DNA of 64,000 nt from Rhizobium sp. RU33A (GCF_900156055.1 NZ_FTMQ01000006.1:217114-281113); one strand, 5' to 3'. Positions 9,012 through 19,074 are shown, counted from the stretch's first letter. The notes: generated by a model not told the origin, from the sequence alone. Numbers and translations: made by a program.

Positions 9012-9683
9012 TTGACCACCACGACCATCGTTTTCGACCTCGACGGCACCCTGATCGCCACCGCACCCGATCTCGTCGAAAGCCTGAACCACACGATCGC
9101 AGCCCGCGATCTCGCACCCGTGAGCTACGAAGACCTGACGCATCTGGTCGGCCAGGGCGCGCGTGTCATGATCCAGCGCGCCTTTGCCTTGCGCGGCGCA
9201 CCGCTTGCGGAAGAGGATGTCCCTGCCCTGCTCGACCGCTTCATCACCCACTATGAAGCCGGCATGCCGGGCAAGAGCCATCCCTATCCCGGGCTGATCG
9301 AAGCGCTCGAGCGGCTGAAGGCTGCTGGATACATTCTTGCTGTTTGCACCAACAAGATGGAGCGGTTGGCGCTCCCGCTGCTCGAACGCCTGCAATTGAC
9401 CGGCTATTTCGCCACGATCACCGGCGGTGATACCTTCGCCTTTCGCAAGCCGGATCCGGCGCATATCCTCGCGACCGTCGAGCGTGCCGGTGGCAAGGCA
9501 GACAAGGTTCTGATGATCGGTGACAGCATCAACGACATCATGGCCGCCCGCAATGGCAACATCCCCTCGATCGCGGTGCCCTTCGGGTATTCAGACGTGC
9601 CGGTGGAAGAACTCGGCGCCTCGCGCATCATCGGCCATTTCGACGAACTGACGGTTGAACTCGTCGAACAGCTGGTTGGCTGA
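9012..9683 (+). CDS. gph: Phosphoglycolate phosphatase (HAD superfamily)
   Basis: Dephosphorylates 2-phosphoglycolate arising from DNA repair or oxygenase activity. The 223-residue product begins at a TTG codon with GGGAG about eight bases upstream. Starting there puts the HAD nucleophile motif FDLDGTL at residues 7-13, as in homologues; the ATG at 8922 would add about 30 residues with no family match. Motif II (VCTNK), the conserved Lys in FRKPDP and motif IV (IGDSINDI) are present. The exact substrate within the Gph group is an assignment by similarity. Confidence 0.88.
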   Translation: MTTTTIVFDLDGTLIATAPDLVESLNHTIAARDLAPVSYEDLTHLVGQGARVMIQRAFALRGAPLAEEDVPALLDRFITHYEAGMPGKSHPYPGLIEALERLKAAGYILAVCTNKMERLALPLLERLQLTGYFATITGGDTFAFRKPDPAHILATVERAGGKADKVLMIGDSINDIMAARNGNIPSIAVPFGYSDVPVEELGASRIIGHFDELTVELVEQLVG

Positions 9684-9699
9684 CACGGCCAAAATGCAA

Positions 9700-9722
9700 A
9701 TGGCGGACCGAGGGTCCGCCAT
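9700..9722. terminator. Bidirectional stem-loop between gph and the L,D-transpeptidase
   Basis: ATGGCGGACC and GGTCCGCCAT form a perfect ten-pair stem with a three-base loop between the convergent gene ends. On the minus strand it is followed by TTGCATTTT. It is a likely shared terminator. Confidence 0.65.
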
Positions 9723-9750
9723 CCGTCATGCCACAAATCCGATCGCAAAC

Positions 9751-11634
9751 TCAGACGCGCGGCGCACGCGCGTCGGTCGTCGCCTTGAATGCCTTGGCCG
9801 TATGGTCGTCGCGGCTATAGACGTCATCGAAGTATTCGATCACGCCATCCTTGTTCGGCCAGGCCGTGAAGTATGAGACGTAGACCGGGATCTTCTCCGG
9901 CACCTGCACGGCGCGGTTCTGACCCGATGCGATCTGCTTGCCAATCTCCTCGACGGTCGTGCCCATGACCGCTGCTGCCATCACTCGCGGCTCCGAGAGA
10001 CGCACACAACCATGGCTCAGCGCGCGCATGTCCCTGTTGAAGTAGCTCTTCGACGGCGTGTCATGCATGTAGATGGCATGTTTGTTCGGGAAGAGGATCT
10101 TGAGTTCGCCCAGCGCATTGTCACCACCCGGCGGCTGGCGCACGTCGACGGCATGGGTGGTGTTCCAATCGACCTGGCTTGAGGCCACCTTCCGGCCACC
10201 ATAGGAAACCTCATAGCCGAGACGATCGAGATAGGACGGATCGGCCCGGAGCTTCGGCAGCATCTCGTTGACGATGATCGACTTCGGCACGCCCCAATAG
10301 GGGTTGAATTCGACAGTCTGGATCTGGTCCTGGAAGAAATAGGTCTGGTTCGCCTTCGAACCGACGACCACCCGCATCGACAGCTGCTCCTTGCCCTCGT
10401 TGACATAGGTCGCCTCGAAGGCCGGTGCGTTGATGAAGACGTGACGCGAACCGAGATCGGCCGGCAGCCAACGGATCGCCTCCATGGCGACCTGCAGCTT
10501 GGCGATCTTCTCCGCATTGGTGTGACCGGTCATTGCCCGGATCGTTGCAGGACCAACGACGCCGTCCGGCTTCAAGCCCTTCTCTTCTTGGAATTGTTCG
10601 ACCAGGGCAACGAGTTCAGGGGTGTATTCCGGCGTGCCGGTATAGGCTGTCAGCGTCGCGGCATGCTGCGTGAGAACCGCGTCCGATGCGACTTGCTTCA
10701 GCGCGCCGATGACATGCGCCGTCTCCTGCTTGCTCTGGCCGGGCTTCAAAAGCGTGCCGGGCGCAATGGTGATGGTCTGCGTTTCGGCCTCGGCATCCTC
10801 AGCCTTCAGCCGTGCGAGCTCGTCGCGCAGTGCCACGAATTGCGGGCTCTTCGGATCGCGGTTACGCAGATAGGCCGCAACATCAGGGCTCATGCGCAGC
10901 ATGTCGAGCACGGGCGAAACGTTCACGCCCTTGCGCTTGAAATCGTAGTAGCCGGAGATCTTGTTCGGATCGATGCGGCCACGCGCCGTGTCCTGAACGT
11001 AAGTGAGGACCTTGGCGGACAGAGCAACCTCGAAGGCCATCAGTTCGCGCTGGCGTTTTTCCGGGTCCGTCGGGTCAGCGGTCTCAGCCGGCATCGCCAC
11101 AAGGTAATCGTCCGGCGACAGACCGACCGTGTCGGCTCTTGCAAGCGCGGACATCATGGCGCGACCGCGCTCGGAAATGCCGTCTTCGCCTGTCCAGATC
11201 AGCGGCTTGTTGGGGTTGCCGTAATAGGCCTCAACGGTCTTGGCGACCTCATCCGTAGCACGGACGGAGACATCGGACAGAAAACGGCGGGCGCCAAGCA
11301 CTTCTGCGGAAGGTGCTTCAGTCGATCCGGCTACGGCTTCCGTCACCGGCAGCTTGATCTTGATCGCGCGCTGCGCCTCGGGCTTGTAGGTATAGTAACG
11401 CGGGCCGGCGATTTTCGGCAGCGGCTCGGGATCGCCCATTTCGAGGCCGCCCTGGGCCTGGCTTTCCAGCGAGGCGGGAGCTGCCTGCTGTTTTGCCTGG
11501 CGTCCTGGTCCACCTCGGAGAAGATCGAGAAGCGTCGTGGCGGCAGCATCGCCCGGAAGAGTTCCGACCGCAGTCGTCGCAGCGAGGAGCGCGGTGACTA
11601 CGAATTTCCTGTTTCTCGTCATTCTTTGTTCCAT
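9751..11634 (-). CDS. YcbB-type L,D-transpeptidase
   Basis: A periplasmic enzyme expected to make 3-3 peptidoglycan cross-links or anchor proteins to the wall, a dominant wall chemistry in rhizobia. The 627-residue protein has a signal peptide/anchor (residues about 8-32), a scaffold-like N-terminal domain, a peptidoglycan-binding segment (EQFQEEKGLKPDGVVGPAT) and a C-terminal YkuD domain. The catalytic motif is HDTPSKSYF...SHGCVRL with Cys near residue 543. The long N-terminal extension and the insertion near the active site match the LdtD/YcbB class rather than short Ldts. The gene is monocistronic. Confidence 0.9.
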   Translation of the reverse strand: MEQRMTRNRKFVVTALLAATTAVGTLPGDAAATTLLDLLRGGPGRQAKQQAAPASLESQAQGGLEMGDPEPLPKIAGPRYYTYKPEAQRAIKIKLPVTEAVAGSTEAPSAEVLGARRFLSDVSVRATDEVAKTVEAYYGNPNKPLIWTGEDGISERGRAMMSALARADTVGLSPDDYLVAMPAETADPTDPEKRQRELMAFEVALSAKVLTYVQDTARGRIDPNKISGYYDFKRKGVNVSPVLDMLRMSPDVAAYLRNRDPKSPQFVALRDELARLKAEDAEAETQTITIAPGTLLKPGQSKQETAHVIGALKQVASDAVLTQHAATLTAYTGTPEYTPELVALVEQFQEEKGLKPDGVVGPATIRAMTGHTNAEKIAKLQVAMEAIRWLPADLGSRHVFINAPAFEATYVNEGKEQLSMRVVVGSKANQTYFFQDQIQTVEFNPYWGVPKSIIVNEMLPKLRADPSYLDRLGYEVSYGGRKVASSQVDWNTTHAVDVRQPPGGDNALGELKILFPNKHAIYMHDTPSKSYFNRDMRALSHGCVRLSEPRVMAAAVMGTTVEEIGKQIASGQNRAVQVPEKIPVYVSYFTAWPNKDGVIEYFDDVYSRDDHTAKAFKATTDARAPRV

Positions 11635-12070
11635 TTCCCGGTCCGAGTCACAAACGGACTCGAAGCACGTTTGGTCATGCGCGGATCACTAGCGGATCGG
11701 CATTTCATTGAAAAGTTGGACAATGTCACGCGGGCTCACCCGTCGGCCTCAACTTTGCGTGACCCGACCAGCGATTTCCGCCATCGCCTCCGCGCAAACT
11801 AAATGGAAATATTCGTTAAATTTTGATTGACGTTAACAAATCCTACACAGGGTCGACGGATGAACCCTTTCAACTGGCGGACAATTAGTCGTGAGACGTG
11901 CCGGAAAGGACACAGGCTCCCGACACAAGGCGGGCGTCAACGGCGGCACAGAATACTTGACAAATTTCATCGACTTATGTTCATCGGCTTGCATCGCATG
12001 CGTTGCTCCCTAAATGCAAAGCACCGCTCCGTTACCAGCCAGACCCACCATTGCACAGGTAGGAAAAACC
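11635..12070. other. 436-base intergenic region between the L,D-transpeptidase and fumC
   Basis: The region holds the divergent control regions of both genes. The transpeptidase leader contains a short inverted repeat (CGAGTC 11644-11649, GACTCG 11657-11662). A -35-like TTGACA lies at 11957-11962, about 110 bases before fumC, but no convincing -10 is at the right distance. An A+T-rich stretch around 11800-11845 may hold the transpeptidase promoter. No gene or riboswitch fold is evident. Confidence 0.5.
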
Positions 12071-13459
12071 ATGGCCCATCGCACAGAAACCGACACTTTC
12101 GGCCCGATCGAGGTCGCCTCCGACCGCTATTGGGGCGCACAGGCTGAGCGTTCGCTCGGCAACTTCAAGATCGGCTGGGAAAAGCAGCCGCTGCCGGTGG
12201 TGCGAGCGCTGGGGATCGTCAAGCAGGCGGCCGCACGCGCCAATATGGCGCTCGGCAAGCTCGACCCGGCACTCGGCGACGCGATCATCAAGGCGGCCCA
12301 GGAGGTGATCGACGGCAAGCTCAACGACCACTTTCCCCTCGTGGTCTGGCAGACGGGCTCCGGCACGCAATCGAACATGAATGCCAATGAGGTCATCTCG
12401 AACCGCGCCATCGAGATGCTGGGCGGCGAGATGGGCTCGAAAAAGCCCGTCCATCCCAACGACCACGTCAACATGAGCCAGTCGTCGAACGACACCTACC
12501 CGACGGCCATGCACATCGCGGCGTCAGAGCATGTCGTCCATCATCTGCTACCCGCATTGAAGCATCTGCATTCCGCGCTGGATGCCAAGGCGAAAGCCTT
12601 TGCGCACATCATCAAGATCGGCCGCACGCACACGCAGGATGCGACGCCGCTGACACTCGGTCAGGAGTTCGGCGGTTATGCCGCCCAGGTCGCCTCATCG
12701 ATCAAACGCATCGAACTCACCCTGCCCGGCCTCTACGAACTCGCCCAGGGCGGTACGGCCGTAGGCACCGGACTCAATGCCCCTGTCGGCTTTGCCGAGA
12801 AGGTGGCCGAGGAAATCGCCGAGATCACCGGCCTGCCCTTTGTCACCGCGCCGAACAAGTTCGAGGCGCTCGCCGCCCATGACGCCATGGTCTTTGCCCA
12901 CGGCGCCATCAATGCGGCAGCAGCCGCTCTCTTCAAGATCGCCAATGACATCCGCTTCCTCGGTTCGGGCCCGCGGGCCGGCCTTGGTGAACTGGCACTG
13001 CCGGAAAACGAGCCAGGCTCGTCGATTATGCCGGGCAAGGTCAACCCGACCCAATCGGAGGCACTGACCCAGGTCTGCGCGCATATCTTCGGCAACCAGG
13101 CGGCCATCACCTTCGCCGGCAGTCAGGGCCATTTCGAGCTCAATGTCTACAATCCGATGATGGCCTATAATTTCCTGCAGTCAGTCCAGCTTCTGGGCGA
13201 TGCCGCCGTCTCCTTCACCGACAATTGCGTCGTCGGTATCGAGGCCCGCGAAGACAACATCCGCAAGGGCGTCGAGAATTCGCTGATGCTGGTGACAGCG
13301 CTCAACGGCAAGCTCGGTTACGACCTCTGCGCCAAGATCGCCAAGACCGCCCACAAGAACGGTACCACTCTGCGCGAGGAAGCCGTCGGCGGCGGCTATC
13401 TCACCAACGAGGAATTCGACCAGTATGTCCGGCCGGAACTGATGATCGGACCGCAGTGA
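12071..13459 (+). CDS. fumC: Class II fumarate hydratase
   Basis: Hydrates fumarate to L-malate in the TCA cycle using a cofactor-free, oxygen-stable active site. The 462-residue product has the superfamily signature [11 protein letters not shown] at residues 316-326, plus [14 protein letters not shown] and [17 protein letters not shown]. The ATG at 12071 (purine-rich AGGTAGGA upstream) is the family start; the open frame reaches 19 codons further upstream without support. It lies about 1.1 kb from an unrelated iron-sulfur fumarase (14550), so the organism carries both classes. Confidence 0.96.
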   Translation: MAHRTETDTFGPIEVASDRYWGAQAERSLGNFKIGWEKQPLPVVRALGIVKQAAARANMALGKLDPALGDAIIKAAQEVIDGKLNDHFPLVVWQTGSGTQSNMNANEVISNRAIEMLGGEMGSKKPVHPNDHVNMSQSSNDTYPTAMHIAASEHVVHHLLPALKHLHSALDAKAKAFAHIIKIGRTHTQDATPLTLGQEFGGYAAQVASSIKRIELTLPGLYELAQGGTAVGTGLNAPVGFAEKVAEEIAEITGLPFVTAPNKFEALAAHDAMVFAHGAINAAAAALFKIANDIRFLGSGPRAGLGELALPENEPGSSIMPGKVNPTQSEALTQVCAHIFGNQAAITFAGSQGHFELNVYNPMMAYNFLQSVQLLGDAAVSFTDNCVVGIEAREDNIRKGVENSLMLVTALNGKLGYDLCAKIAKTAHKNGTTLREEAVGGGYLTNEEFDQYVRPELMIGPQ

Positions 13460-13477
13460 CGTCTGTTATCCGCTCTG

Positions 13478-13514
13478 CATGACGCAAGGGGTGCGAGCCC
13501 CCCCTCGCGTCATG
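13478..13514. terminator. Bidirectional stem-loop between fumC and the degenerate GGDEF gene
   Basis: CATGACGC (13478-13485) pairs with GCGTCATG (13507-13514), continuing inward through an A/G-rich and C-rich strand with one mismatch. It overlaps the last codons of the minus-strand gene. Confidence 0.5.
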
Positions 13515-14382
13515 GCTTCAACATCTCCAACCCGGTGCGAAGCGTATCCTTGGCCCTGAAAAGCGCCATGTCGGCCCTGTGCAGGAGGTCGGCCATCGCT
13601 TCATCACCCCGGCGCGGTGCGAGCCCGAAGGTCAGCCGAAGGCTTCCCTGAACGAGAGGGCCGACTTCGAGCTGCTCTACATTTCGCCGAATGGCCTCGC
13701 AGCAGTCATGGACGACGTGAGGCGCGTCATCGGCGAAAAGCAGCATGAAGGTCGTTGCGGACATGCGTGCTGCAATCTGCCGGGGCGCGAAGTGTAAGCG
13801 CACCAGATCACCGACGGCGACGAGCGCCAGATCGGCCACCTCGCGTCCATGCTTGGCACTCACGGCCTCGATAGCTTCCAGCTCGAAGATGGCAACGATG
13901 ATGTCGATGCCGCCCTCGACTTGTGCGGGAAGCCGCGGCAACGGCACGCCATAGACGGCACTGGCGTTCATGAGACCGGTGAGCGGATCAAGTCCTGGCT
14001 CTTCGTTCACCCGTTCCGCAAGCGCCGAAATCTCCCCGACCATCCCGCAGACGGCGCGCGTAACCACCGCAATTTCGTCTTCGCCGTATTTGCTCAATTG
14101 GTCCTCGCTGAAGGCGCCCCCGGCACGGTACTGGCTGATGGCCTTTGCGAGGTTGCGCAAGGGGAGCGTCAGCCACCACATCGTCGCAAGACAGGCTACC
14201 GTACCGATCAGCGTTGCCACCAGAACGACAAGACCGACGGACAGCGGGTTCGAACTGGCTCCCGTACCGAAGTTCAGCAGCAAGGCGATCAGCGGGATAT
14301 GGATGCAGACGAAGCAGACCAAAAAAATCTTGACGACGATCGATCGGCGCCAGTTCGTTCCCTTCGCCACACTCAAGCTCAT
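13510..14382 (-). CDS. Membrane protein with HAMP-like linker and degenerate GGDEF domain
   Basis: The 290-residue protein has two membrane spans (about residues 14-38 and 48-72), a HAMP-like segment containing LTLPLRNLAKAISQYRAGG, then a GGDEF-fold domain starting at DPLTGLMNASAVYG. The active-site motif is lost: where GGDEF should be, the sequence reads SATTF, and the substrate-binding Asp after VAIFELEAIE is also missing. It should therefore be unable to make c-di-GMP and may act as a sensor or binding protein. The ATG at 14382 is chosen because GGAGG is six bases upstream. It sits between the two fumarase genes. Confidence 0.75.
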   Translation of the reverse strand: MSLSVAKGTNWRRSIVVKIFLVCFVCIHIPLIALLLNFGTGASSNPLSVGLVVLVATLIGTVACLATMWWLTLPLRNLAKAISQYRAGGAFSEDQLSKYGEDEIAVVTRAVCGMVGEISALAERVNEEPGLDPLTGLMNASAVYGVPLPRLPAQVEGGIDIIVAIFELEAIEAVSAKHGREVADLALVAVGDLVRLHFAPRQIAARMSATTFMLLFADDAPHVVHDCCEAIRRNVEQLEVGPLVQGSLRLTFGLAPRRGDEAMADLLHRADMALFRAKDTLRTGLEMLKP

Positions 14383-14549
14383 CATGCACCTCCGAATCCA
14401 TCGCACGCAACGCGTGTCCGGGCCGGGGTTTTTCAGATACGCGGCCGCCCTGTCAACGCTTGAGCCTTCGGCTTTCGCCGCATTGAAATCTTAAGGGCTA
14501 ACGCTTAAACCACGGCAAACTCCAAGCTGATGCCACGAAAGGCCCTGTG

Positions 14550-16157
14550 ATGGCAGACGATCTGTTCCCAATTGGCGAAGACATAACCCCCTACCGCAAG
14601 ATCACGTCCGACTTCGTGTCGGTCGAAACCTTCAAGGGTCAGGAAATCCTGACCGTCGAGCCAGAGGGTCTGCGCCTGCTCGCGGAGACGGCGCTTTCGG
14701 ACATCAACCACCTGCTGCGTCCCGGCCACCTGAAACAGCTCGCCTCGATCCTCGAAGACCCCGAGGCGACCGACAATGATCGCTTTGTCGCATTCGACCT
14801 CCTGAAGAACGCCAACATTGCCGCAGGCGGTATCCTGCCGATGTGCCAGGATACAGGGACCGCGATCGTCATGGGAAAGAAGGGCCGCCGCGTCTGGACG
14901 GACGGGCAGGACTATGCCGCACTGGCAGAAGGCGTGCGCGACGCCTATGAGCGCCGCAATCTGCGTTACTCGCAGCTCGCACCGATCAAGATGTTCGAGG
15001 AAAAGAACACCAAGACCAACCTTCCCGCCCAGATCGACCTTTATGAAGAGGGCGAGGATGCCTACAAGTTCTTATTTATGGCGAAGGGCGGCGGCTCGGC
15101 CAACAAGACCTTCCTGTATCAGGGAACACCGTCGCTTCTGACCCATGATCGGATGATCGACTTCCTTAAGGAGAAGATCCTGACGCTGGGTACGGCAGCC
15201 TGTCCCCCCTACCATCTGGCGATCGTCATCGGCGGCCTCTCCGCTGAGATGACGCTGAAGACCGTCAAACTCGCCTCGGCGCGCTATCTCGACGACCTGC
15301 CGACCGAAGGCTCGGAGAGCGGCCACGCCTTCCGCGATCTGGAGATGGAAAAGGAAATCCACAAGCTCACCCAATCTCTGGGCGTGGGCGCGCAGTTCGG
15401 CGGCAAGTATTTCTGTCATGACGTTCGTGTCATCCGCCTGCCGCGCCACGGCGCATCGCTGCCGATCGGCCTCGGTGTCAGCTGTTCCGCCGACCGCCAG
15501 GCCAAGGGCAAGATCACCCGCGACGGCATCTACATCGAGCAGCTTGAGACCGATCCGTCGAAATACATGCCCGAGATCGACGACACCGCGCTCTCCTCCT
15601 CGGTCGTCAAGATCGACCTCAACCAGCCGATGAGCGGCATTCTGGCCGAGCTCACCAAACATCCGGTCAAGACCCGCCTGTCGCTGACCGGCACGATCAT
15701 CGTTGCCCGTGACCTCGCCCATTCGAAGATCCGCGACCGCCTGGAAAAGGGCGAAGGCATGCCGGATTACATGAAGAACCATCCGGTCTACTACGCCGGT
15801 CCGGCCAAGACACCAACGGGTTATGCCTCAGGCTCCTTCGGACCGACCACCGCCGGCCGTATGGACAGTTATGTCGACCAGTTCCAGTCTTTCGGCGGCT
15901 CGATGGTCATGCTGGCCAAGGGCAACCGCTCGCGCGCCGTGCGCGAGGCCTGCAAGACCCATGGCGGCTTCTATCTCGGTTCGATCGGCGGCCCGGCAGC
16001 ACGCCTCGCGCAGGACTGCATCAAGAAGGTCGAGGTTCTGGAGTATCCTGAACTCGGCATGGAAGCCGTCTGGAAGATCGAAGTCGAAGACTTCCCGGCC
16101 TTCATCGTCACCGACGACAAGGGCAATGATTTCTTCCAGGAATTCAATCTCGGCTGA
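14550..16157 (+). CDS. Class I (iron-sulfur) fumarate hydratase
   Basis: A [4Fe-4S] fumarase of the long single-chain FumA/FumB type, 535 residues. The three cluster cysteines are in [10 protein letters not shown] (Cys99), [10 protein letters not shown] (Cys218) and GVSCSADRQ (Cys312). The C-terminal half has the beta-domain motifs [18 protein letters not shown] and [13 protein letters not shown]. An in-frame GTG lies one codon before the ATG at 14550; the ATG has the better spacing to GAAAGG. Class I enzymes are oxygen- and iron-sensitive, complementing FumC. Class I enzymes can also accept mesaconate or tartrate, so some substrate latitude remains. Confidence 0.93.
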   Translation: MADDLFPIGEDITPYRKITSDFVSVETFKGQEILTVEPEGLRLLAETALSDINHLLRPGHLKQLASILEDPEATDNDRFVAFDLLKNANIAAGGILPMCQDTGTAIVMGKKGRRVWTDGQDYAALAEGVRDAYERRNLRYSQLAPIKMFEEKNTKTNLPAQIDLYEEGEDAYKFLFMAKGGGSANKTFLYQGTPSLLTHDRMIDFLKEKILTLGTAACPPYHLAIVIGGLSAEMTLKTVKLASARYLDDLPTEGSESGHAFRDLEMEKEIHKLTQSLGVGAQFGGKYFCHDVRVIRLPRHGASLPIGLGVSCSADRQAKGKITRDGIYIEQLETDPSKYMPEIDDTALSSSVVKIDLNQPMSGILAELTKHPVKTRLSLTGTIIVARDLAHSKIRDRLEKGEGMPDYMKNHPVYYAGPAKTPTGYASGSFGPTTAGRMDSYVDQFQSFGGSMVMLAKGNRSRAVREACKTHGGFYLGSIGGPAARLAQDCIKKVEVLEYPELGMEAVWKIEVEDFPAFIVTDDKGNDFFQEFNLG

Positions 16158-16181
16158 AACTCGTCGAAAATAATGCTTGCA

Positions 16182-16207
16182 CGTTGCGGAGGGAAACCTC
16201 CGCAACG
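16182..16207 (+). terminator. GNRA-capped hairpin after the class I fumarase
   Basis: CGTTGCGGAGG and CCTCCGCAACG form a perfect 11-pair stem capped by GAAA, 25 bases after the stop. No T-tract follows, so it may be a factor-assisted terminator or an mRNA 3'-end stabiliser. Confidence 0.6.
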
Positions 16208-16374
16208 GCAAATTACCGCTTGTTTTACAAGAGGTTGCGCAAGTGAGCGCTGAATGCTCATTTTGCGCCCGTCACTTCTCGTGGCGACAAGATTAAACAT
16301 TTTCCAATCATTTGCCGCTAATTGAATCTTTGGACCCTTGAATGTCTCGAGTGACCACCATTGGAGTTGGCCGA

Positions 16375-17439
16375 ATGAGCACGGCAACACCGCCAAAGAC
16401 GCAGATACCTGACGTTGCGGCACAGATCACATACGCAATGCGCTCGATGGGGGTAGCCCCGATCCCGCGCAATTACGAGCTGTTTTACGAAGCCTATATC
16501 GGCTCCAATCCGTCTCTCACCCGCGAGCTGGCAGCACTCGGTAGCCGTGCCACGCAGGACGAACTCGACGCGCTCGGAGAGCAGTATTTCGCCAACCATC
16601 AGGGCCGCACCATCGAGAACGCCCATTCCAAGCTGATCGGCGAACTGGATGGATTGCTGCGCCTTTTGCAGCAAGAACAGACCTCACTGCAAAGCTATAA
16701 TCGGCTCCTCGGCGAGACCTATCACCGGATCAACTCTAAGAGCACGAACAGCGCCGACATCCTGCGCAGCGCCATCAGTATCTTGACGGAAGCCACGGGC
16801 TCGACCATGGCGCATGGCGAACAAACCGTCGTGCAGATGTCCGAACGGTCGAAGGAGATGGACGAAGTCCGTCGTGAACTCGATGAATACAAGCGGATTG
16901 CCAACACCGATTCCCTGACGCGCATTGCCAATCGTCGCGCCTTCGACGAAAAGCTGGCCGCCGTCTACACGAGCGATGCCAGACCGCTGGCGGCTCTCGT
17001 GCTCGCCGATATCGATAACTTCAAGAAGGTCAACGACGCCTACGGCCATCCGGTCGGCGACAAGATCCTCGCAACAGTTGCCACCGTAATCCGCAGCAAC
17101 GTCCGCAAGGACTGCTTCGTCGCCCGCACGGGTGGCGAAGAATTCGCGATCATCATCGAGGGGAACACCGCAGAGGAAATCTTCCAGACCTGCGAACGAG
17201 TCCGCATTGCGCTTGAAACGACGCCGTTCAAGAACTCCAAGACCGGCGTCAATTACGGCCCGATCACCATATCGCTCGGGTTCGCCATGGCTGCCGATGC
17301 GGAAGATGCCGGCGAACTCTACGCGAAGTCCGACATCGCCCTCTATTGCGCCAAGAATGCCGGCAGGAACCGGACGAAGCCTTATGAAGACGGGATGAAG
17401 AAGGACTTCACCAAGAGCTGGCTGCTCTACAAGCGGTGA
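16375..17439 (+). CDS. Cytosolic diguanylate cyclase with N-terminal helical domain
   Basis: Predicted to make cyclic di-GMP. The 354-residue soluble protein has an alpha-helical N-terminal sensor region (residues 10-170, including a coiled-coil-like stretch before the catalytic domain) and a C-terminal GGDEF domain with DIDNFKKVND and an intact GGEEF (253-257). The inhibitory I-site RxxD is not conserved (RKDC at 244-247), so product inhibition may be weak. GGAG eight bases upstream supports the start at 16375 rather than the ATG at 16342. The N-terminal input is unknown. Confidence 0.88.
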   Translation: MSTATPPKTQIPDVAAQITYAMRSMGVAPIPRNYELFYEAYIGSNPSLTRELAALGSRATQDELDALGEQYFANHQGRTIENAHSKLIGELDGLLRLLQQEQTSLQSYNRLLGETYHRINSKSTNSADILRSAISILTEATGSTMAHGEQTVVQMSERSKEMDEVRRELDEYKRIANTDSLTRIANRRAFDEKLAAVYTSDARPLAALVLADIDNFKKVNDAYGHPVGDKILATVATVIRSNVRKDCFVARTGGEEFAIIIEGNTAEEIFQTCERVRIALETTPFKNSKTGVNYGPITISLGFAMAADAEDAGELYAKSDIALYCAKNAGRNRTKPYEDGMKKDFTKSWLLYKR

Positions 17440-17452
17440 CCCTCTCCGGAAG

Positions 17453-18061
17453 TCACCACATGGTCTTGGCAGCCCGCTCAGGCCATTCGCGATCATAGGT
17501 TTCCCGATCGAAGTCCTGCTTTGCAGCCTTCAGCATGTCACCAGGCGTCGGCAGGTCGTTCGCCGCGACCTGCCTTTCGACATTCCACAATTCCGCCCGC
17601 ATCACGGCCCGCGCACACTGGAAGTATGCCTCCTCGATCGTCACCACGACGACGCTTCGCGGATGGCGTCCATCCATCTCGAAGCTTTCGAGAAGTTCGG
17701 GCGCGACCGAAACCACCGCCCGGCCGTTGATCCGCATGACACTGTTCGAGCCGGGAATGAGAAACATCAGTGCAACGCGAGGGTCCCGCACGATGTTCAG
17801 AAGCGAATCCACGCGATTATTGCCGCGCCAGTCCGGCAGCGCGAGCGTCCGGTCGTCTTCGATCCGCACCACCGCGCCGCGATCACCGCGGGGCGAGCAA
17901 TCAAGGCCCTCCGGACCGACCGTCGCGAGCGACACGAAGGGCGAGTGCTCGATCATCGTCCTGTAAGCCGGGGTCAACGAGGCCGTCACCTTTGCGGTCG
18001 AGGCCTCACTTGCCTCACCATAGATCGCCTTCAAATCCTCAACCGTCGTTATCACTGTCAT
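17453..18061 (-). CDS. Pyridoxamine-5'-phosphate-oxidase-like FMN protein
   Basis: A 202-residue split-barrel flavoprotein of the PPOX superfamily, resembling the DR2398-like FMN subgroup. Typical elements are PFVSLATVGPEGLDCSPRGD near residues 40-60, LALPDWRGNNR, NIVRDPRVALMFLIPG and the C-terminal CARAVMRAELW. Members reduce or bind diverse substrates, so the true activity is unknown; it should not be called PdxH. It converges on the diguanylate cyclase with 13 bases between the stops. Confidence 0.85.
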   Translation of the reverse strand: MTVITTVEDLKAIYGEASEASTAKVTASLTPAYRTMIEHSPFVSLATVGPEGLDCSPRGDRGAVVRIEDDRTLALPDWRGNNRVDSLLNIVRDPRVALMFLIPGSNSVMRINGRAVVSVAPELLESFEMDGRHPRSVVVVTIEEAYFQCARAVMRAELWNVERQVAANDLPTPGDMLKAAKQDFDRETYDREWPERAAKTMW

Positions 18062-18128
18062 GCCGAACTCCTCACTCCGACCGCCGAGCCTAGCGGCAGC
18101 CCCGGGTTAGGCAAGAGCAATGACGGTT

Positions 18129-19055
18129 CTATGACACCTTGCGGTCCCCGGCCCTCGACACGCCCTCCGCGCCGGCCAAGAAGGATGCCACGGCAGTGAT
18201 CACCTCCGGCGCGCTGACGATTCGGCGATGTCCGTGGCCATTGGCCCAGAGATGGCGGACATGCGGGGACACGCCGATATAGCGCTGCGCATGGCCGACA
18301 TTGACCTCTTTGTCGTCCTCGGCATGCACCACAAGCAGCGGCCGGTCGATACGCCGCGCCACCGCGACACCATCCAGGTCTTCGACCTGCGCGCCGACGA
18401 GATCCACGGCCCGATTGCGCATCGCGCCGACGCTTCCACGCCCGAGCCCCACCATGGAAGCAAAGCCGTTGAATACCTCGCCCATGCTGGAAGGTGAGCC
18501 GATCAGCGCGATTCTCGGCGCATTCAGCGGCTGCAGTTCCGGAAAGACGCGCCCTGCCGCCATCATGACGGCGGCACCACCGAAAGAGTGGCCGACGACG
18601 CCATCGAACCGCCCGAAATGGCGCTCGGCGGCAACGATGGCTTCGGCCGCAATCTTGAGGTCAAGTCGGCGGCCGCTGGACGCACCATGCCCCGGCAGGT
18701 CAAGGGCCACCACTTCGGCACCCGTTTCACGCAATCCCAGCGCCATGTCAGAGAGATATTCCGCACGCGAGCCCCAACCGTGAACGACGAGAAACCGAGC
18801 CCCGTTGCGGCCTTCCGGTCCGGAGCTGAGGTGATGAGCGGCGGCCATGCCGCGCGTCAGCGCCAGACGAACGGTCGAGGCCTGGCGCAGCCGACTGCGT
18901 CCGGCGATGAAGACCTGCCGTGCCTTTTCGCCTTTCGGCCGACGGCTCGGGGTTCGACAGAAAAGCTCGAAGGCAATCCGGCCTGCAACGCTGGGTGAAA
19001 CCTTCTCCAGCTGCGCGAAAGCCAGGCGGGTGACCTTGAGAGGAAAGGATGGCAT
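18129..19055 (-). CDS. Alpha/beta hydrolase divergent from a MarR regulator
   Basis: The 308-residue product carries VVHGWGSRAEYL (oxyanion region), the nucleophile elbow GHSFGG, an acid residue in VVHAEDDKEV and His in NGHGHRRI. The frame stays open far upstream (to 19871), but that part is antisense to the MarR gene, so the ATG at 19055 before MPSFPLKVTRLAF is taken. It shares a 48-base intergenic region and a perfect dyad with the regulator at 19104, suggesting MarR control. The substrate is unknown. Confidence 0.85.
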   Translation of the reverse strand: MPSFPLKVTRLAFAQLEKVSPSVAGRIAFELFCRTPSRRPKGEKARQVFIAGRSRLRQASTVRLALTRGMAAAHHLSSGPEGRNGARFLVVHGWGSRAEYLSDMALGLRETGAEVVALDLPGHGASSGRRLDLKIAAEAIVAAERHFGRFDGVVGHSFGGAAVMMAAGRVFPELQPLNAPRIALIGSPSSMGEVFNGFASMVGLGRGSVGAMRNRAVDLVGAQVEDLDGVAVARRIDRPLLVVHAEDDKEVNVGHAQRYIGVSPHVRHLWANGHGHRRIVSAPEVITAVASFLAGAEGVSRAGDRKVS

Positions 19056-19074
19056 AGTCGGAATCCCATCATAA

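Noticed and set aside
10441..11802. 453-codon plus-strand frame opposite the L,D-transpeptidase
   Set aside because: Mirror frame of a well-supported gene with no recognisable motif.
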